DNA of 64,000 nt from Neorhizobium sp. JUb45 (lineage in GTDB: Bacteria; Pseudomonadota; Alphaproteobacteria; Rhizobiales; Rhizobiaceae), in assembly GCF_004343585.1 (NCBI RefSeq), contig NZ_SLYW01000001.1:496001-560000 (forward strand), given 5' to 3'. The notes under the pieces are model-generated. The model saw only the letters and a program-made list of their open reading frames with translations. It ran no database searches and was not told the DNA's origin. Below, piece by piece: positions 54,114-62,151 of this stretch (the first letter of the stretch is position 1; every line of letters begins with the position of its first letter). The position numbers and the translations under genes were made by a program.

Positions 54114-54188
54114 ATGAACAGCATCGTTTGGCTCGTCGGAGCCGTGGTCATCGTTCTCGCCGTCCTGTCCTTCGTCGGCATTGCCTGA
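54114..54188 (+). CDS. 24-aa hydrophobic micro-peptide 2
   Basis: A tandem paralogue of micro-peptide 1: MNSIVWLVGAVVIVLAV then LSFVGIA, ATG with AAAGGAAAGGAA upstream, stop TGA. Conserved MNSIVWLVGAVVIV start and small C-terminal tail (LNLVGFA versus LSFVGIA) with synonymous differences in the codons show selection on the peptide. It is in one transcript with copy 1, ended by the terminator at 54216. Confidence 0.8.
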   Translation: MNSIVWLVGAVVIVLAVLSFVGIA

Positions 54189-54215
54189 CACCTGGAGCGG
54201 TTAGGACACGGAATC

Positions 54216-54252
54216 AAACAGGGCGCCGATCGGCTGGATCGGCGCCCTGTTT
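54216..54252. terminator. Perfect 16-bp-stem terminator after the micro-peptides
   Basis: AAACAGGGCGCCGATC, loop GGCTG, GATCGGCGCCCTGTTT. It separates the peptide genes from the convergent treY and can work in both directions. Confidence 0.85.
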
Positions 54253-54283
54253 GCGTTCTGGGCCCAAGGATTGGTGCCGCGGA

Positions 54284-56980
54284 TCAATCCTCGGCAACCA
54301 AAAGGGTGAAATGCTGGCCGGCCAGCGCTTCAGCAACGGAAAGCTTTTCGCCGGCCGTGATCGTGCGTCCGGAAAACAGGTCACGGTACCGGCGGTTGGC
54401 GAGATTTCCGTCGAGCGGCAGGATCGTCTCGTGCCAGCCGTCCATCACCGATGGCAGGCCGGCGGGTGAGGGGTGGTGGGCGAAGGCGCTGAGCACGAGG
54501 CGGGGCGCGATCAGCACCATCGCATCGGCATCATCGGCGCGGGCAAAGCTGACGATGTTGCGGGCGCGCTTTCCGCTGGCGTTGAGGGCGATGTATTTTC
54601 CCTTGCCGAAAAGCGCTGGCTTGTTTTGGCGCAGGCGCAGCGCGCGAGCGATGATCTGCTGTTTCAGGGCGCCGCTCAGCCAGTCCTCATCGGTGACAGG
54701 AAGATGCGTGGTGGCCGACAATTGTTCGGCCAGCGCCGCGAAATCCGGCACGCGGCGATTGTCGGGATCGACCATGCTGAGATCGAGTGTCTCGCTGCCC
54801 TGATAGATGTCCGGAATGCCGGGTGCGACCAGCTTGATCAGCGTCTGGGTGATGCCATTGACGGCGCCCGCCGACCAGAAGGGCTGCATGGTGGTGATAA
54901 AATCTGAGAGAAAGATGCGGTTGGCGAACAGGCCGCGCGCATAATCGGCGATGGCCTTTTCATAGGCCTCGTTCGGGTCTCCCCAGTTGGTGCGCAGTTT
55001 CGCCTCGCGCAATGCCTTTTCGACATAACCGAGAAAGCGCTCCTGCAATGCCTCGATACCATCGTGATCATGCAGGCCAAGTTCGGCCGGCCAGACACCG
55101 GCGAGCGCCTGATACAACAGCCATTCGATCGCCGGTTCGGGTGCTGCGCCATCGGTCAACGACTGGATATGTGCGGCGTTGAGGCCGCGCCAGCGGGTGA
55201 CGGCTTCGGCAAACAGGTCCGGCGCCTCGGTCAGCGCATGCAGCCGGGCTCGTGCATCCTCGCCGCGTTTGGTATCGTGGGTGGAGCTGGCCGACAGGCC
55301 AAAAGGCTGGCTTTGCAGCCGTGCCTGCATGGCGGCATGAAAATGCTCGAGACCGTAATCGCGCGGATAAGGCTCGCTGCCGACTTCGTTCAGAACCGGA
55401 TGCGGGTTGATACGGAAGAACAGCGTGTCCTCGATGGATTTCGCCGTCAGCGGCCCGGTCAGCTGCTGCAGGCGGATGCGGAATGTGGTGGCCTTTTCCG
55501 CCTCTGCGGGCGACACGTCGCCGAGGATGATCCGTTCCAGCAAGGCCAGTGCGTCGTCATTGGCGCTCTCATTGCGGCGCACGTCTTCCAGAACGTTTGA
55601 CAACAGCTTCTTGTCGGCATCCGGCAGGCCGTCTGCGGTGCCATAGGTGCGATAAACGGGGAAGGCGAGCATGATCTCCCGCAGCGCCGTGCGCAAGGCG
55701 TCATCTGCGACCTGGACCGTGCCGCCGATAGAGGTGCCGAGTTCCTTTGCCAGCCGCAGCAGGGTGGACACCTCGCCGGCAAAATTGCGGTCGAACATCA
55801 GTCCCTTGGCGTCGCGGACTTCCGAGACGATGTGGGTGGGACGGCCGCGCAGGCGGTCATAGGTCTGGCCGAGCGATTTCAGGCCCGCGCCGTCGGTCGT
55901 CACATCGGTGAGTTCGGCGATGAATTCGTAACCGGTGGTGCCGGAAACCGGCCAGTCGGCGGCAAGTTCCTCGCCATAGCCGAGGATCTTTTCGATGATC
56001 AGATAGGTGTCCGGGCCGATTTTTTCGCGCAGCCGGTCGAGATAACCCTTCGGGTCGGCCAGACCGTCGACGTGGTCGATGCGCAGGCCATCGACGGTGC
56101 CGTCGCGCACGAGGTCGAGCACAAGGCGATGGGCATCCTCGAACACCGCGTCATCTTCGACGCGAAGGCCGGCAAGGCCGGTAATCTCGAAGAAACGGCG
56201 ATAGCTGAGGCTGTCAGCGGCGGTGCGCCACGAGGTCAGTCGCCATGGTTGAAGATCGTGTATTTTCCGCAGGTTATCGGGATCGGCGGAGAATTTTTCG
56301 AGGACGGATGCCAGCGCCATCGTATCGGTCGGGCTGAAACTGGCCTTGCTGCCGGTGGACAGAAGAGCACGCACGCTGGCGTGGAAATCCCCCGCATTTT
56401 CCGGGGACGCCTTTGCGGCGAGGGCTGCGATCTCAGTTGCGACCGGCAGACCGATGCCGCCCAGCACGGCGGCGTAGCTCGATGGATGCAGCGGGTAGCG
56501 GCTGTCGTAATAGGCAAGCGCCAGACAGCCGGTCTGCGCATCGGCGGTGATGGACAGATGCGATATCACCGTATCGAAATCGTCGCCGAGGAAGGGCAGG
56601 GTCAGCGGAAGTGCCCAGTCCACATCGAAATGGCGGGCGTAAGTGCTGTCGGCACCCCATTCGATGATATCGCGCCACCACGGGTTTTCCAGCGAGGCGG
56701 CCATGTGGTTGGGCACGATATCGAGGATGAGGCCGAGGCCGGCCTGTTTGAGGGCGGCCGACAGGGTGTCGAAACCTTCGCGGCCACCGAGCGAGGGATC
56801 GATCTCGTTGGCATCGGTGACGTCATAACCATGGGTGGAGCCGCTGGTGGCGGTAAAGATCGGCGAGGCATAGAGGTGGCTGATGCCGAGAGTTTTCAGA
56901 TACGGCACCAGCGCCGTGGCGCGCTCGAATGTCATGCCGTTGCGAAATTGCAGGCGATAGGTGGAGGTGGGCAGAGCCAT
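54284..56980 (-). CDS. treY: Malto-oligosyltrehalose synthase TreY
   Basis: An 898-residue GH13 enzyme that converts the reducing end of maltodextrins to a trehalose unit. It starts MALPTSTYRLQFRNGMTFER, has LILDIVPNHMA, the catalytic region DGLRIDHVDGLADPKGYLDR, LIIEKILGYGEEL and SSTHDTKRGEDARARLHAL, all typical of TreY. Its ATG overlaps the treZ stop (TAATG). With TreZ it makes free trehalose from glycogen, a stress protectant. No treX debranching enzyme is in the window. Confidence 0.96.
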   Translation of the reverse strand: MALPTSTYRLQFRNGMTFERATALVPYLKTLGISHLYASPIFTATSGSTHGYDVTDANEIDPSLGGREGFDTLSAALKQAGLGLILDIVPNHMAASLENPWWRDIIEWGADSTYARHFDVDWALPLTLPFLGDDFDTVISHLSITADAQTGCLALAYYDSRYPLHPSSYAAVLGGIGLPVATEIAALAAKASPENAGDFHASVRALLSTGSKASFSPTDTMALASVLEKFSADPDNLRKIHDLQPWRLTSWRTAADSLSYRRFFEITGLAGLRVEDDAVFEDAHRLVLDLVRDGTVDGLRIDHVDGLADPKGYLDRLREKIGPDTYLIIEKILGYGEELAADWPVSGTTGYEFIAELTDVTTDGAGLKSLGQTYDRLRGRPTHIVSEVRDAKGLMFDRNFAGEVSTLLRLAKELGTSIGGTVQVADDALRTALREIMLAFPVYRTYGTADGLPDADKKLLSNVLEDVRRNESANDDALALLERIILGDVSPAEAEKATTFRIRLQQLTGPLTAKSIEDTLFFRINPHPVLNEVGSEPYPRDYGLEHFHAAMQARLQSQPFGLSASSTHDTKRGEDARARLHALTEAPDLFAEAVTRWRGLNAAHIQSLTDGAAPEPAIEWLLYQALAGVWPAELGLHDHDGIEALQERFLGYVEKALREAKLRTNWGDPNEAYEKAIADYARGLFANRIFLSDFITTMQPFWSAGAVNGITQTLIKLVAPGIPDIYQGSETLDLSMVDPDNRRVPDFAALAEQLSATTHLPVTDEDWLSGALKQQIIARALRLRQNKPALFGKGKYIALNASGKRARNIVSFARADDADAMVLIAPRLVLSAFAHHPSPAGLPSVMDGWHETILPLDGNLANRRYRDLFSGRTITAGEKLSVAEALAGQHFTLLVAED

Positions 56981-58845
56981 TATTCCGAGCCCTCCGCGCC
57001 ATCGATCGTCACCACCACGTTCCAGGGCGGCAGCAGCCCGTCATTGGCGCCGGCTCTGTTGCCGGCCTTGCCGCTGGTGGTTTCGTGGATGATCTTGCCG
57101 GCGAGTTGCGGCTGTTGTGCCGCTTCGTCCGAAAGGTTGGCGGCCATCGACAGGGTGGCATCGCCGAGCTTCCAGCTGACGGCGATGGTACCGCCTTCGA
57201 CGCTCAGCACTTTGCCGGCATGGCCGCGTGCCTCGCCCAGAAGCGGCACGATCTTCTCATGCCGCAGGGTCAGCATGTCCTCGACAAAACCGGTCCAGTT
57301 GCGGCCGATGTCCTTTTCGAGTTTGTCCCAATCGAGCTTGCAGGCGTCGAATGTCTTTTTGGCGTTGGGGTCCGGGATGTCGGACGTGTCGCCTTCGCCC
57401 TCGCGGAAACCGGCATGGCCGGCAAATTCCTTGCGGCGGCCCTCGCGGACAATTTTTGCCAGATCGCCATGGAAATCCGTGAAGAAAAGGAAGGGGCGGT
57501 CTTCGCCGAATTCCTCGCCCATGAACAGAAGCGGGATATGCGGGGAGAGCAGAAGAACGGTCATGAGAGCCTTCACCTTGTCTTCGCCGGCCAAGGTCAG
57601 CAGGCGCTCGCCGAGCGCGCGATTGCCGACCTGATCGTGGTTCTGGATGAAATCGACAAAAGCCGTGGGTGGCTGGTGGGTGCTGGTACTGCCGCGTTTC
57701 TTGCCGGTGGAGGCCGCGACTTCGCCCTGATGGGCAAACCCTTCGGCCAGCACGCGGGCCAGATGTTTGTGCGGATTTTTGGCGAAATCCTTGTAATAGG
57801 CATCGGTCTCGCCGGACGCGATGACATGGATGACATTGTGGAAATCGTCGTTCCACTCGCCAGTGTGATGCGGCACCGCGCCATCCTCGCCGCGTTCGTG
57901 CAGGCTGGTGATGTTGCGATTGTCCTCGGTGGTGAGGTGGATGTGGCGGCCGGGATTTTCCGCCCGGATGGTTTCCGCCACCTCGATCAGAAAATGCTTT
58001 TCGCTGTCATCGCGGATCTGGTCGACGGCATCGAAACGCAGGCCGTCGAGGTTGAATTCCTCCAGCCAGTAAAGCGCGTTTTCGAGGAAGAAGCTGCGCA
58101 CGGCAGGTTTGTCATAGGCAATCGCCGCGCCCCATGGGGTAGGCGTGTCGGGATGAAAAAATTCCGGCGCACAAGCGGGCAGGTAGTTTCCGTCCGGGCC
58201 AAAGTGATTGTAGACGACGTCGAGCAGCACCATCAGCCCATGTTGGTGGGCCGCATCGACAAAGGCCTTAAAATCCTCCGGCGGGCCATAGGCGCTGTGG
58301 GGAGCGTAAAGCAGCACGCCGTCATACCCCCAGCCTCTGGTGCCACCGAACTGGGCGACGGGCATGATTTCGACAGCCGTGATGCCGAGCTTCGCGAGAT
58401 AGGGCAGGCGCTCGATGGCAGAGCGGAAGGTGCCGCCAGCGGTAAACGTGCCGATATGCAGTTCGTAGATGACGGCTTCTTCCCAGGGGCGGCCGTTCCA
58501 TCCGGTCGTGTGCCAGGGGTAATCGGTCGGGTCGATGACGAGGGAAGGGCCGTGCACGTCGCCCTTCTGGGCGCGAGAAGCAGGGTCGGCGATGGCCAGG
58601 CCGTCATCGAGCACGAACTGGTATTCGGCACCCGGTTCGACGCCGGTGGCAAGGATTTCGAACCAGCCATCTTGGCTTGCGGACATCGCTGTGTCCTCGC
58701 CGTTCAGGCGTAGCTGCACCTCTTTCTGGCCCGGTGCCCAGAGGCGAAAACGCACCTCTCCGGCGGCGACATATTCGGCGCCCCATGTCTTTGGAAAGGT
58801 TCGGAATTCGCTGTCATTCTTGGCAGTGATGTCGGTTGCAGGCAT
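56980..58845 (-). CDS. treZ: Malto-oligosyltrehalose trehalohydrolase TreZ
   Basis: A 621-residue GH13 enzyme with an N-terminal carbohydrate-binding beta domain (EVRFRLWAPGQKEVQLRLNG), then ELHIGTFTAGGTFRSAIERL, GLMVLLDVVYNHFGPDGNYL, DGLRFDAVDQIRDDSEKHFL (catalytic Asp) and FIQNHDQVGNRALGERL. It releases trehalose from the TreY product. The ATG at 58845 has GGGGA before it; one at 58857 lacks a site. A GGAAC-N17-CGTT promoter lies 30 bp upstream. Confidence 0.95.
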   Translation of the reverse strand: MPATDITAKNDSEFRTFPKTWGAEYVAAGEVRFRLWAPGQKEVQLRLNGEDTAMSASQDGWFEILATGVEPGAEYQFVLDDGLAIADPASRAQKGDVHGPSLVIDPTDYPWHTTGWNGRPWEEAVIYELHIGTFTAGGTFRSAIERLPYLAKLGITAVEIMPVAQFGGTRGWGYDGVLLYAPHSAYGPPEDFKAFVDAAHQHGLMVLLDVVYNHFGPDGNYLPACAPEFFHPDTPTPWGAAIAYDKPAVRSFFLENALYWLEEFNLDGLRFDAVDQIRDDSEKHFLIEVAETIRAENPGRHIHLTTEDNRNITSLHERGEDGAVPHHTGEWNDDFHNVIHVIASGETDAYYKDFAKNPHKHLARVLAEGFAHQGEVAASTGKKRGSTSTHQPPTAFVDFIQNHDQVGNRALGERLLTLAGEDKVKALMTVLLLSPHIPLLFMGEEFGEDRPFLFFTDFHGDLAKIVREGRRKEFAGHAGFREGEGDTSDIPDPNAKKTFDACKLDWDKLEKDIGRNWTGFVEDMLTLRHEKIVPLLGEARGHAGKVLSVEGGTIAVSWKLGDATLSMAANLSDEAAQQPQLAGKIIHETTSGKAGNRAGANDGLLPPWNVVVTIDGAEGSE

Positions 58846-58874
58846 CAAAATCCCCATGTGATCATGACGCCCTC

Positions 58875-58900
58875 AACGGGCCATCCGGCCTTCGGGTTCC
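58875..58900 (-). promoter_or_regulatory. EcfG/RpoE2-type general-stress promoter of treZ-treY
   Basis: On the minus strand GGAAC (58900-58896), 17-nt spacer, CGTT (58878-58875). The -35 box lies in the loop of a perfect 8-bp hairpin (58889-58914: CCTTCGGG / CCCGAAGG). Confidence 0.75.
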
Positions 58901-58935
58901 CGTCGTCCCGAAGGGTTTTGCTAAAATTGCTGCCG

Positions 58936-59715
58936 TTACAGTTCAAGCAGCGCGTAAGGGCGTCCGGTCGGCTTTTCGATATGGGCGGCTACGTTGTAAA
59001 CCGGCGCGCCACCGGGCGTCTTGCCCTCATAGGTGCCGCGATGGGCATGGCCATGTACGACGGCGGTGACCGGAAAACGGTCAATGGTTTCCGCCAGCCG
59101 TGACGAGCCGAGGAAGGGGTAGATGGCTTCCGGTTCACCGGCCACGGTTTCGGCAATCGGGGCATAATGCAGCACCACCAGCGCGCGGTGCGAACGCACC
59201 TGCCGCAGTGCATTTTCCAGCCGCATGGATTCCTCCACGCTTTCCGCCACCATGGCCTTGATCGCCGGTTCGCCGAAGGAGCCGAGCATGTGGCGGCCGA
59301 AACCGCCGGCAAACCCTTTTACCCCGGCAAAGCCGACGCCGCCGATTTCCACAGCCTGACCTTCGAGTAGATGCACGCCGGCATCCTTCAGGATTTCCTT
59401 CACCTCCTCGACCGAACCGCATTCGTAATCATGATTGCCGAGGACGCCTACGACGGGGATGGTGCAGCTGCGCAGGTCGGCGGCCAGAAGCTCCGCCTCC
59501 TTCGGTTTGCCGAGATCGGTCAGATCGCCGGCCATCACGAGAACGTCGGCCTTGCCGGAAATCTCGGCGAACAGTTCCCGGTAGGACTGGCTGCCGCTTT
59601 CCTTCACATGCAGATCGGCAACGGCGGCGACACGCAGCGGCTTATGGGCGGCTTCAGCCTCGGGCAGGTCCTGCGGCGGATTGTTGGCGCTCTGGTGGAT
59701 CGTTTCGTCTGTCAC
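58936..59715 (-). CDS. Calcineurin-like metallophosphoesterase
   Basis: A 259-residue phosphoesterase. Metal motifs in order: VADLHVK, VMAGDLTDLG, VGVLGNHDYE, VLHYAP and AVVHGHAHRG. No signal peptide. GTG start at 59715, with AAGGAG 8 nt upstream, overlaps the nucleotidyltransferase stop (GTGA), so the two are translationally coupled. Treatment of a nucleotide or phosphoprotein made by the partner is an inference only. Confidence 0.88.
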   Translation of the reverse strand: MTDETIHQSANNPPQDLPEAEAAHKPLRVAAVADLHVKESGSQSYRELFAEISGKADVLVMAGDLTDLGKPKEAELLAADLRSCTIPVVGVLGNHDYECGSVEEVKEILKDAGVHLLEGQAVEIGGVGFAGVKGFAGGFGRHMLGSFGEPAIKAMVAESVEESMRLENALRQVRSHRALVVLHYAPIAETVAGEPEAIYPFLGSSRLAETIDRFPVTAVVHGHAHRGTYEGKTPGGAPVYNVAAHIEKPTGRPYALLEL

Positions 59716-60635
59716 AGCAGTGCTCCTTCCTGGGCTTCGTCGCGGAGGTCACCTTCGCCACCCACATCGGCAAAACCCCATTCTTTGACGTCGATCTCGA
59801 AATCGATGCGCGAGAACATCCGGCCTCGACAAATCTTCATCTGTGGGGGCGGGAGCTGGCGCTGGGCGGCAAGGCGGTCGAGCAGCTCGTCCATCAGCCA
59901 TTCCGGCACCTTGTCGCGCTCGGTCGGGTAGATCCAACGGAAATTCAGGAGGTGGATCAAGAGCACCTCCCAATGCACCTCCATATGGCCGAGCAGGCGT
60001 TCCCAGTCGATCTGGTCATGGGCTTTCAGGATGACATGCACGACATCGGCGCCGTCGTAGCGGTGGCGCAGCTGCACGAAACACTTGGACCAGATCAGTT
60101 CGGTCGGGGCGATGACGCGGACATTGTGACCGTGCATCTCCATCTGGCGGGCATTGTCGAGCCACAGATCACCGATCGGCATTGTGCCGTTCGAGCCGGC
60201 AAAGATGACATCGAGAAAATGCCGGCCGCGCTTGACCTTGCCGAGCCAGCGATCGTCCTCCACTTCCACCTCAAAGCCCTTGGATTTGAAATGGGCAAGG
60301 ATACGAGCGTAGTCGCCGGCCTTGCAGAAAATGTCGAGATCCTTGGTCGGCCGCGATATGCCGGTATAGGCACTGACGGCAAATGTGCCGGCGACAAGAA
60401 ACGGGATGTGGCAGGCGACAAGCTCTTCGATGGCTTCCGCCGCAAAGGCTTCCGCTTCGGCGTCCGCCAAAGTTGGTGAGGCCTTGGCCTCGATGTTCAT
60501 TTCGTTGCCGGCGCTTTCATCGGCTGACACGCGCGGTTCGCCGCGTGGCGGAGCGGATTTTGTCTCCGACGCCGGGGTGGTGTCGCGAATGTCTGCCAGC
60601 GCCTGATCCTGCACGGCCTTCTTTTGGGCGTTCAT
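59712..60635 (-). CDS. Nucleotidyltransferase-fold protein
   Basis: A 307-residue protein. The first 60 residues are a disordered charged extension; then FLVAGTFAVSAYTGISRPTK with DLDIFCKAGDYARIL follows the minimal nucleotidyltransferase pattern (G-[GST] then DxD), and DVIFAGSNGTMPIGDLW supplies the third acidic position. Related to AbiEii-like and DUF6036-like transferases. It is coupled to a metallophosphoesterase and preceded by a general-stress promoter. Substrate unknown. Confidence 0.75.
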   Translation of the reverse strand: MNAQKKAVQDQALADIRDTTPASETKSAPPRGEPRVSADESAGNEMNIEAKASPTLADAEAEAFAAEAIEELVACHIPFLVAGTFAVSAYTGISRPTKDLDIFCKAGDYARILAHFKSKGFEVEVEDDRWLGKVKRGRHFLDVIFAGSNGTMPIGDLWLDNARQMEMHGHNVRVIAPTELIWSKCFVQLRHRYDGADVVHVILKAHDQIDWERLLGHMEVHWEVLLIHLLNFRWIYPTERDKVPEWLMDELLDRLAAQRQLPPPQMKICRGRMFSRIDFEIDVKEWGFADVGGEGDLRDEAQEGALL

Positions 60636-60664
60636 GCGTTTCCTCCAGAATGGTTGCGCGGGAC

Positions 60665-60689
60665 AACCCGTCTACCCGCTTTCGGTTCC
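60665..60689 (-). promoter_or_regulatory. EcfG/RpoE2-type promoter of the nucleotidyltransferase gene
   Basis: On the minus strand GGAAC (60689-60685), 17-nt spacer, GTT (60667-60665), 30 bp before the ATG. Confidence 0.6.
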
Positions 60690-60699
60690 CCGAAAGCGG
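60676..60699 (-). terminator. Perfect 10-bp hairpin overlapping a stress promoter
   Basis: CCGCTTTCGG, loop of 4, CCGAAAGCGG. It sits between the 71-aa gene and the nucleotidyltransferase gene and contains the GGAAC box. There is no T-run, so termination is uncertain. Confidence 0.5.
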
Positions 60700-60713
60700 C
60701 GGGCAAGCTCGGG

Positions 60714-60929
60714 TTACTTTTCGGGATTGTCGGCATTGGCTAGCGGGCTGGGGCGACCATCGTCACCGTCCGTGCCTTCACGCTGGTCGGCATCCTCGAG
60801 GTCGGATTTGACGAGGAAGGTGTCGATCGTGCCGAGCCTTGCCGCTTCACGCAGGGCTTGCGGGTTGGTGGTGTCGAGGGTTTCCTGTTCGATCGACTGG
60901 TCGAGCTTCTTGTCCTGATCGTTGTCCAT
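60714..60929 (-). CDS. Small acidic hypothetical protein (71 aa)
   Basis: A strongly acidic, probably disordered protein (MDNDQDKKLDQSIEQETLDT at the start; DLEDADQREGTDGDDGRPSP near the end) with a short helix NPQALREAARLGTIDTFLVK. It is divergent from the basic DUF3008 protein, and the 148-bp gap holds back-to-back GGAAC promoters, so the two are probably induced together. The longer open frame upstream is not needed. Family not recognised. Confidence 0.7.
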   Translation of the reverse strand: MDNDQDKKLDQSIEQETLDTTNPQALREAARLGTIDTFLVKSDLEDADQREGTDGDDGRPSPLANADNPEK

Positions 60930-60965
60930 GATTTTGGCCTTTCGGGTTTCATGCGTCGACAGGAC

Positions 60966-60990
60966 AACACGTGCGGCTGGCTGTGGTTCC
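60966..60990 (-). promoter_or_regulatory. EcfG/RpoE2-type promoter (left half of a divergent pair)
   Basis: On the minus strand GGAAC (60990-60986), 17-nt spacer, GTT (60968-60966), facing the 71-aa acidic protein gene. Confidence 0.6.
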
Positions 60991-61006
60991 AAGCCGGTCG
61001 ATTTTC

Positions 61007-61032
61007 GGAACTTCCGGTGACATCTGCCGGTT
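61007..61032 (+). promoter_or_regulatory. EcfG/RpoE2-type promoter (right half of a divergent pair)
   Basis: GGAAC (61007-61011), 18-nt spacer, GTT (61030-61032), facing the DUF3008 gene. The two -35 boxes are 16 bp apart. Confidence 0.6.
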
Positions 61033-61077
61033 AGGTGGAATGGCGCATGTGGCGTCGAGCAAAAGGGAGTTTCAAAA

Positions 61078-61260
61078 ATGCCGGCAGTATCGAAAGCACA
61101 GAAGGCCGCCGGTGCGGCCCTGTCCGCCAAGCGCGGCGACACAGCCAAAAAGGATTTGAAGGGCGCTTCGAAGGAGATGGAAAAATCCATGACCGAAAAG
61201 GAGCTGCGCGACCTTGCCGCGACCAAACACAAGGGCAAGCCGGAGCATCGCCCTTCCTGA
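61078..61260 (+). CDS. DUF3008-like small basic protein
   Basis: A 60-residue Lys/Ala-rich protein (MPAVSKAQKAAGAALSAKRG opening; KDLKGASKEMEKSMTEKELR and a KHKGKPEHRP end). DUF3008 proteins share the SKAQQ-type start and the MTEKELRDxA block. AGGGAG lies 8 nt before the ATG. A general-stress promoter precedes it. Such small basic proteins may associate with nucleic acids; function is not established. Confidence 0.82.
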   Translation: MPAVSKAQKAAGAALSAKRGDTAKKDLKGASKEMEKSMTEKELRDLAATKHKGKPEHRPS

Positions 61261-61314
61261 TTGTCGTTTGATCCGGTAACCTCCCGTCATTCGCCATTTG
61301 ACCGGAGATTTTCG

Positions 61315-61557
61315 ATGGAGAACGCGATGCCGCCGGATGAGCTCGCCAAGACGCTGGAGATCCTGCCATTGAGGGTGGGGGTATATATTCCCGACGATCT
61401 TCTGGAGGACTGGTTTGCGCCGGGCACCGGCATGAACCCGCCAAGCGAAGCGGCGCTGAAGGCAGCGGAAGCCTATGGCCGAAAATTCGAATGCGAGTTC
61501 AAATATTATCCGGAACGGCGGGAAGCCGTGTTGTGGAAATGGGTGCCGGCGATGTGA
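61315..61557 (+). CDS. Hypothetical protein (80 aa)
   Basis: An 80-residue soluble protein, ATG at 61315 with CCGGAG 7 nt upstream. It contains LAKTLEILPLRVGVYIPDDL, WFAPGTGMNPPSEAALKAAE and a C-terminal EFKYYPERREAVLWKWVP. No family recognised. It follows the DUF3008 gene by 54 bp on the same strand and is ended by a hairpin (61574-61612). Confidence 0.65.
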   Translation: MENAMPPDELAKTLEILPLRVGVYIPDDLLEDWFAPGTGMNPPSEAALKAAEAYGRKFECEFKYYPERREAVLWKWVPAM

Positions 61558-61573
61558 ACCGCGATTGCGATCG

Positions 61574-61612
61574 CCCACCCGGCCCAATCTCTGGAAGCCG
61601 GGTGGAGATCTT
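61574..61612 (+). terminator. Hairpin terminator between convergent genes
   Basis: CCACCCGG, 15-nt loop, CCGGGTGG, then AGATCTTTT. It lies between the 80-aa gene and the convergent HutX-like gene. Confidence 0.7.
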
Positions 61613-61618
61613 TTCGGA

Positions 61619-62140
61619 TCAAGCCTTGTAGCTGTCGCGCAGGGCTTCGAATTTTGCCAGCTGTTCGCTTTTCAGCTCGCGATTTTCGTCACGGCGGACG
61701 TAGATCTTCAGCATGGCCGCGCCCTTCTTGTTCATCAACCATACGGAGCAGGAGCGGCGGCCGTGGAAAGCGCGGTCCACAAAGCTGACGCCGGCGCAGT
61801 TATCCTTCTTGATATGGCCGCCGATCGGGCTGTCGCTGTGGATGTTGAACCAGCCATGGCTCTCGGATCCCACCGGCAATGCGCCCGCAGCTTCCACCAC
61901 GACATCTTCGGTCTGCACGACATAGAGAACTTCGCCCCAGGTGGTGAGCTCGGTCCAGATTGAATCGAACGCATCCTTGGGCGCGGTAACGGCGACGCCC
62001 TCCGGCAGAAGTTCGAGGATTTCGGCCGGCGTCACCCGTGCTTCGGTGGCGATCGTCTCGACCATGTCATCGGGTTTGGCGGCAAGGGCGGCAGAGGCGC
62101 GAGCGCGTCGCTCGGTGCTATTTTCGGATTGGGCGTCCAT
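61619..62140 (-). CDS. HutX/ChuX-like heme utilisation protein
   Basis: A 173-residue protein. EILELLPEGVAVTAPKDAFD, WTELTTWGEVLYVVQTEDVV, GWFNIHSDSPIGGHIKKDNC and FVDRAFHGRRSCSVWLMNKK follow the HutX/HuvX pattern for intracellular heme carriers. ATG at 62140 chosen; a TTG at 62155 is possible. It follows the HmuQ-like monooxygenase directly, so cytosolic heme handling is the likely theme. Confidence 0.85.
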   Translation of the reverse strand: MDAQSENSTERRARASAALAAKPDDMVETIATEARVTPAEILELLPEGVAVTAPKDAFDSIWTELTTWGEVLYVVQTEDVVVEAAGALPVGSESHGWFNIHSDSPIGGHIKKDNCAGVSFVDRAFHGRRSCSVWLMNKKGAAMLKIYVRRDENRELKSEQLAKFEALRDSYKA

Positions 62141-62151
62141 GTGAAAAGACC

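Noticed and set aside
55832..58713. Two long plus-strand frames opposite treY and treZ
   Set aside because: Antisense to two certain GH13 enzymes; no start signals.
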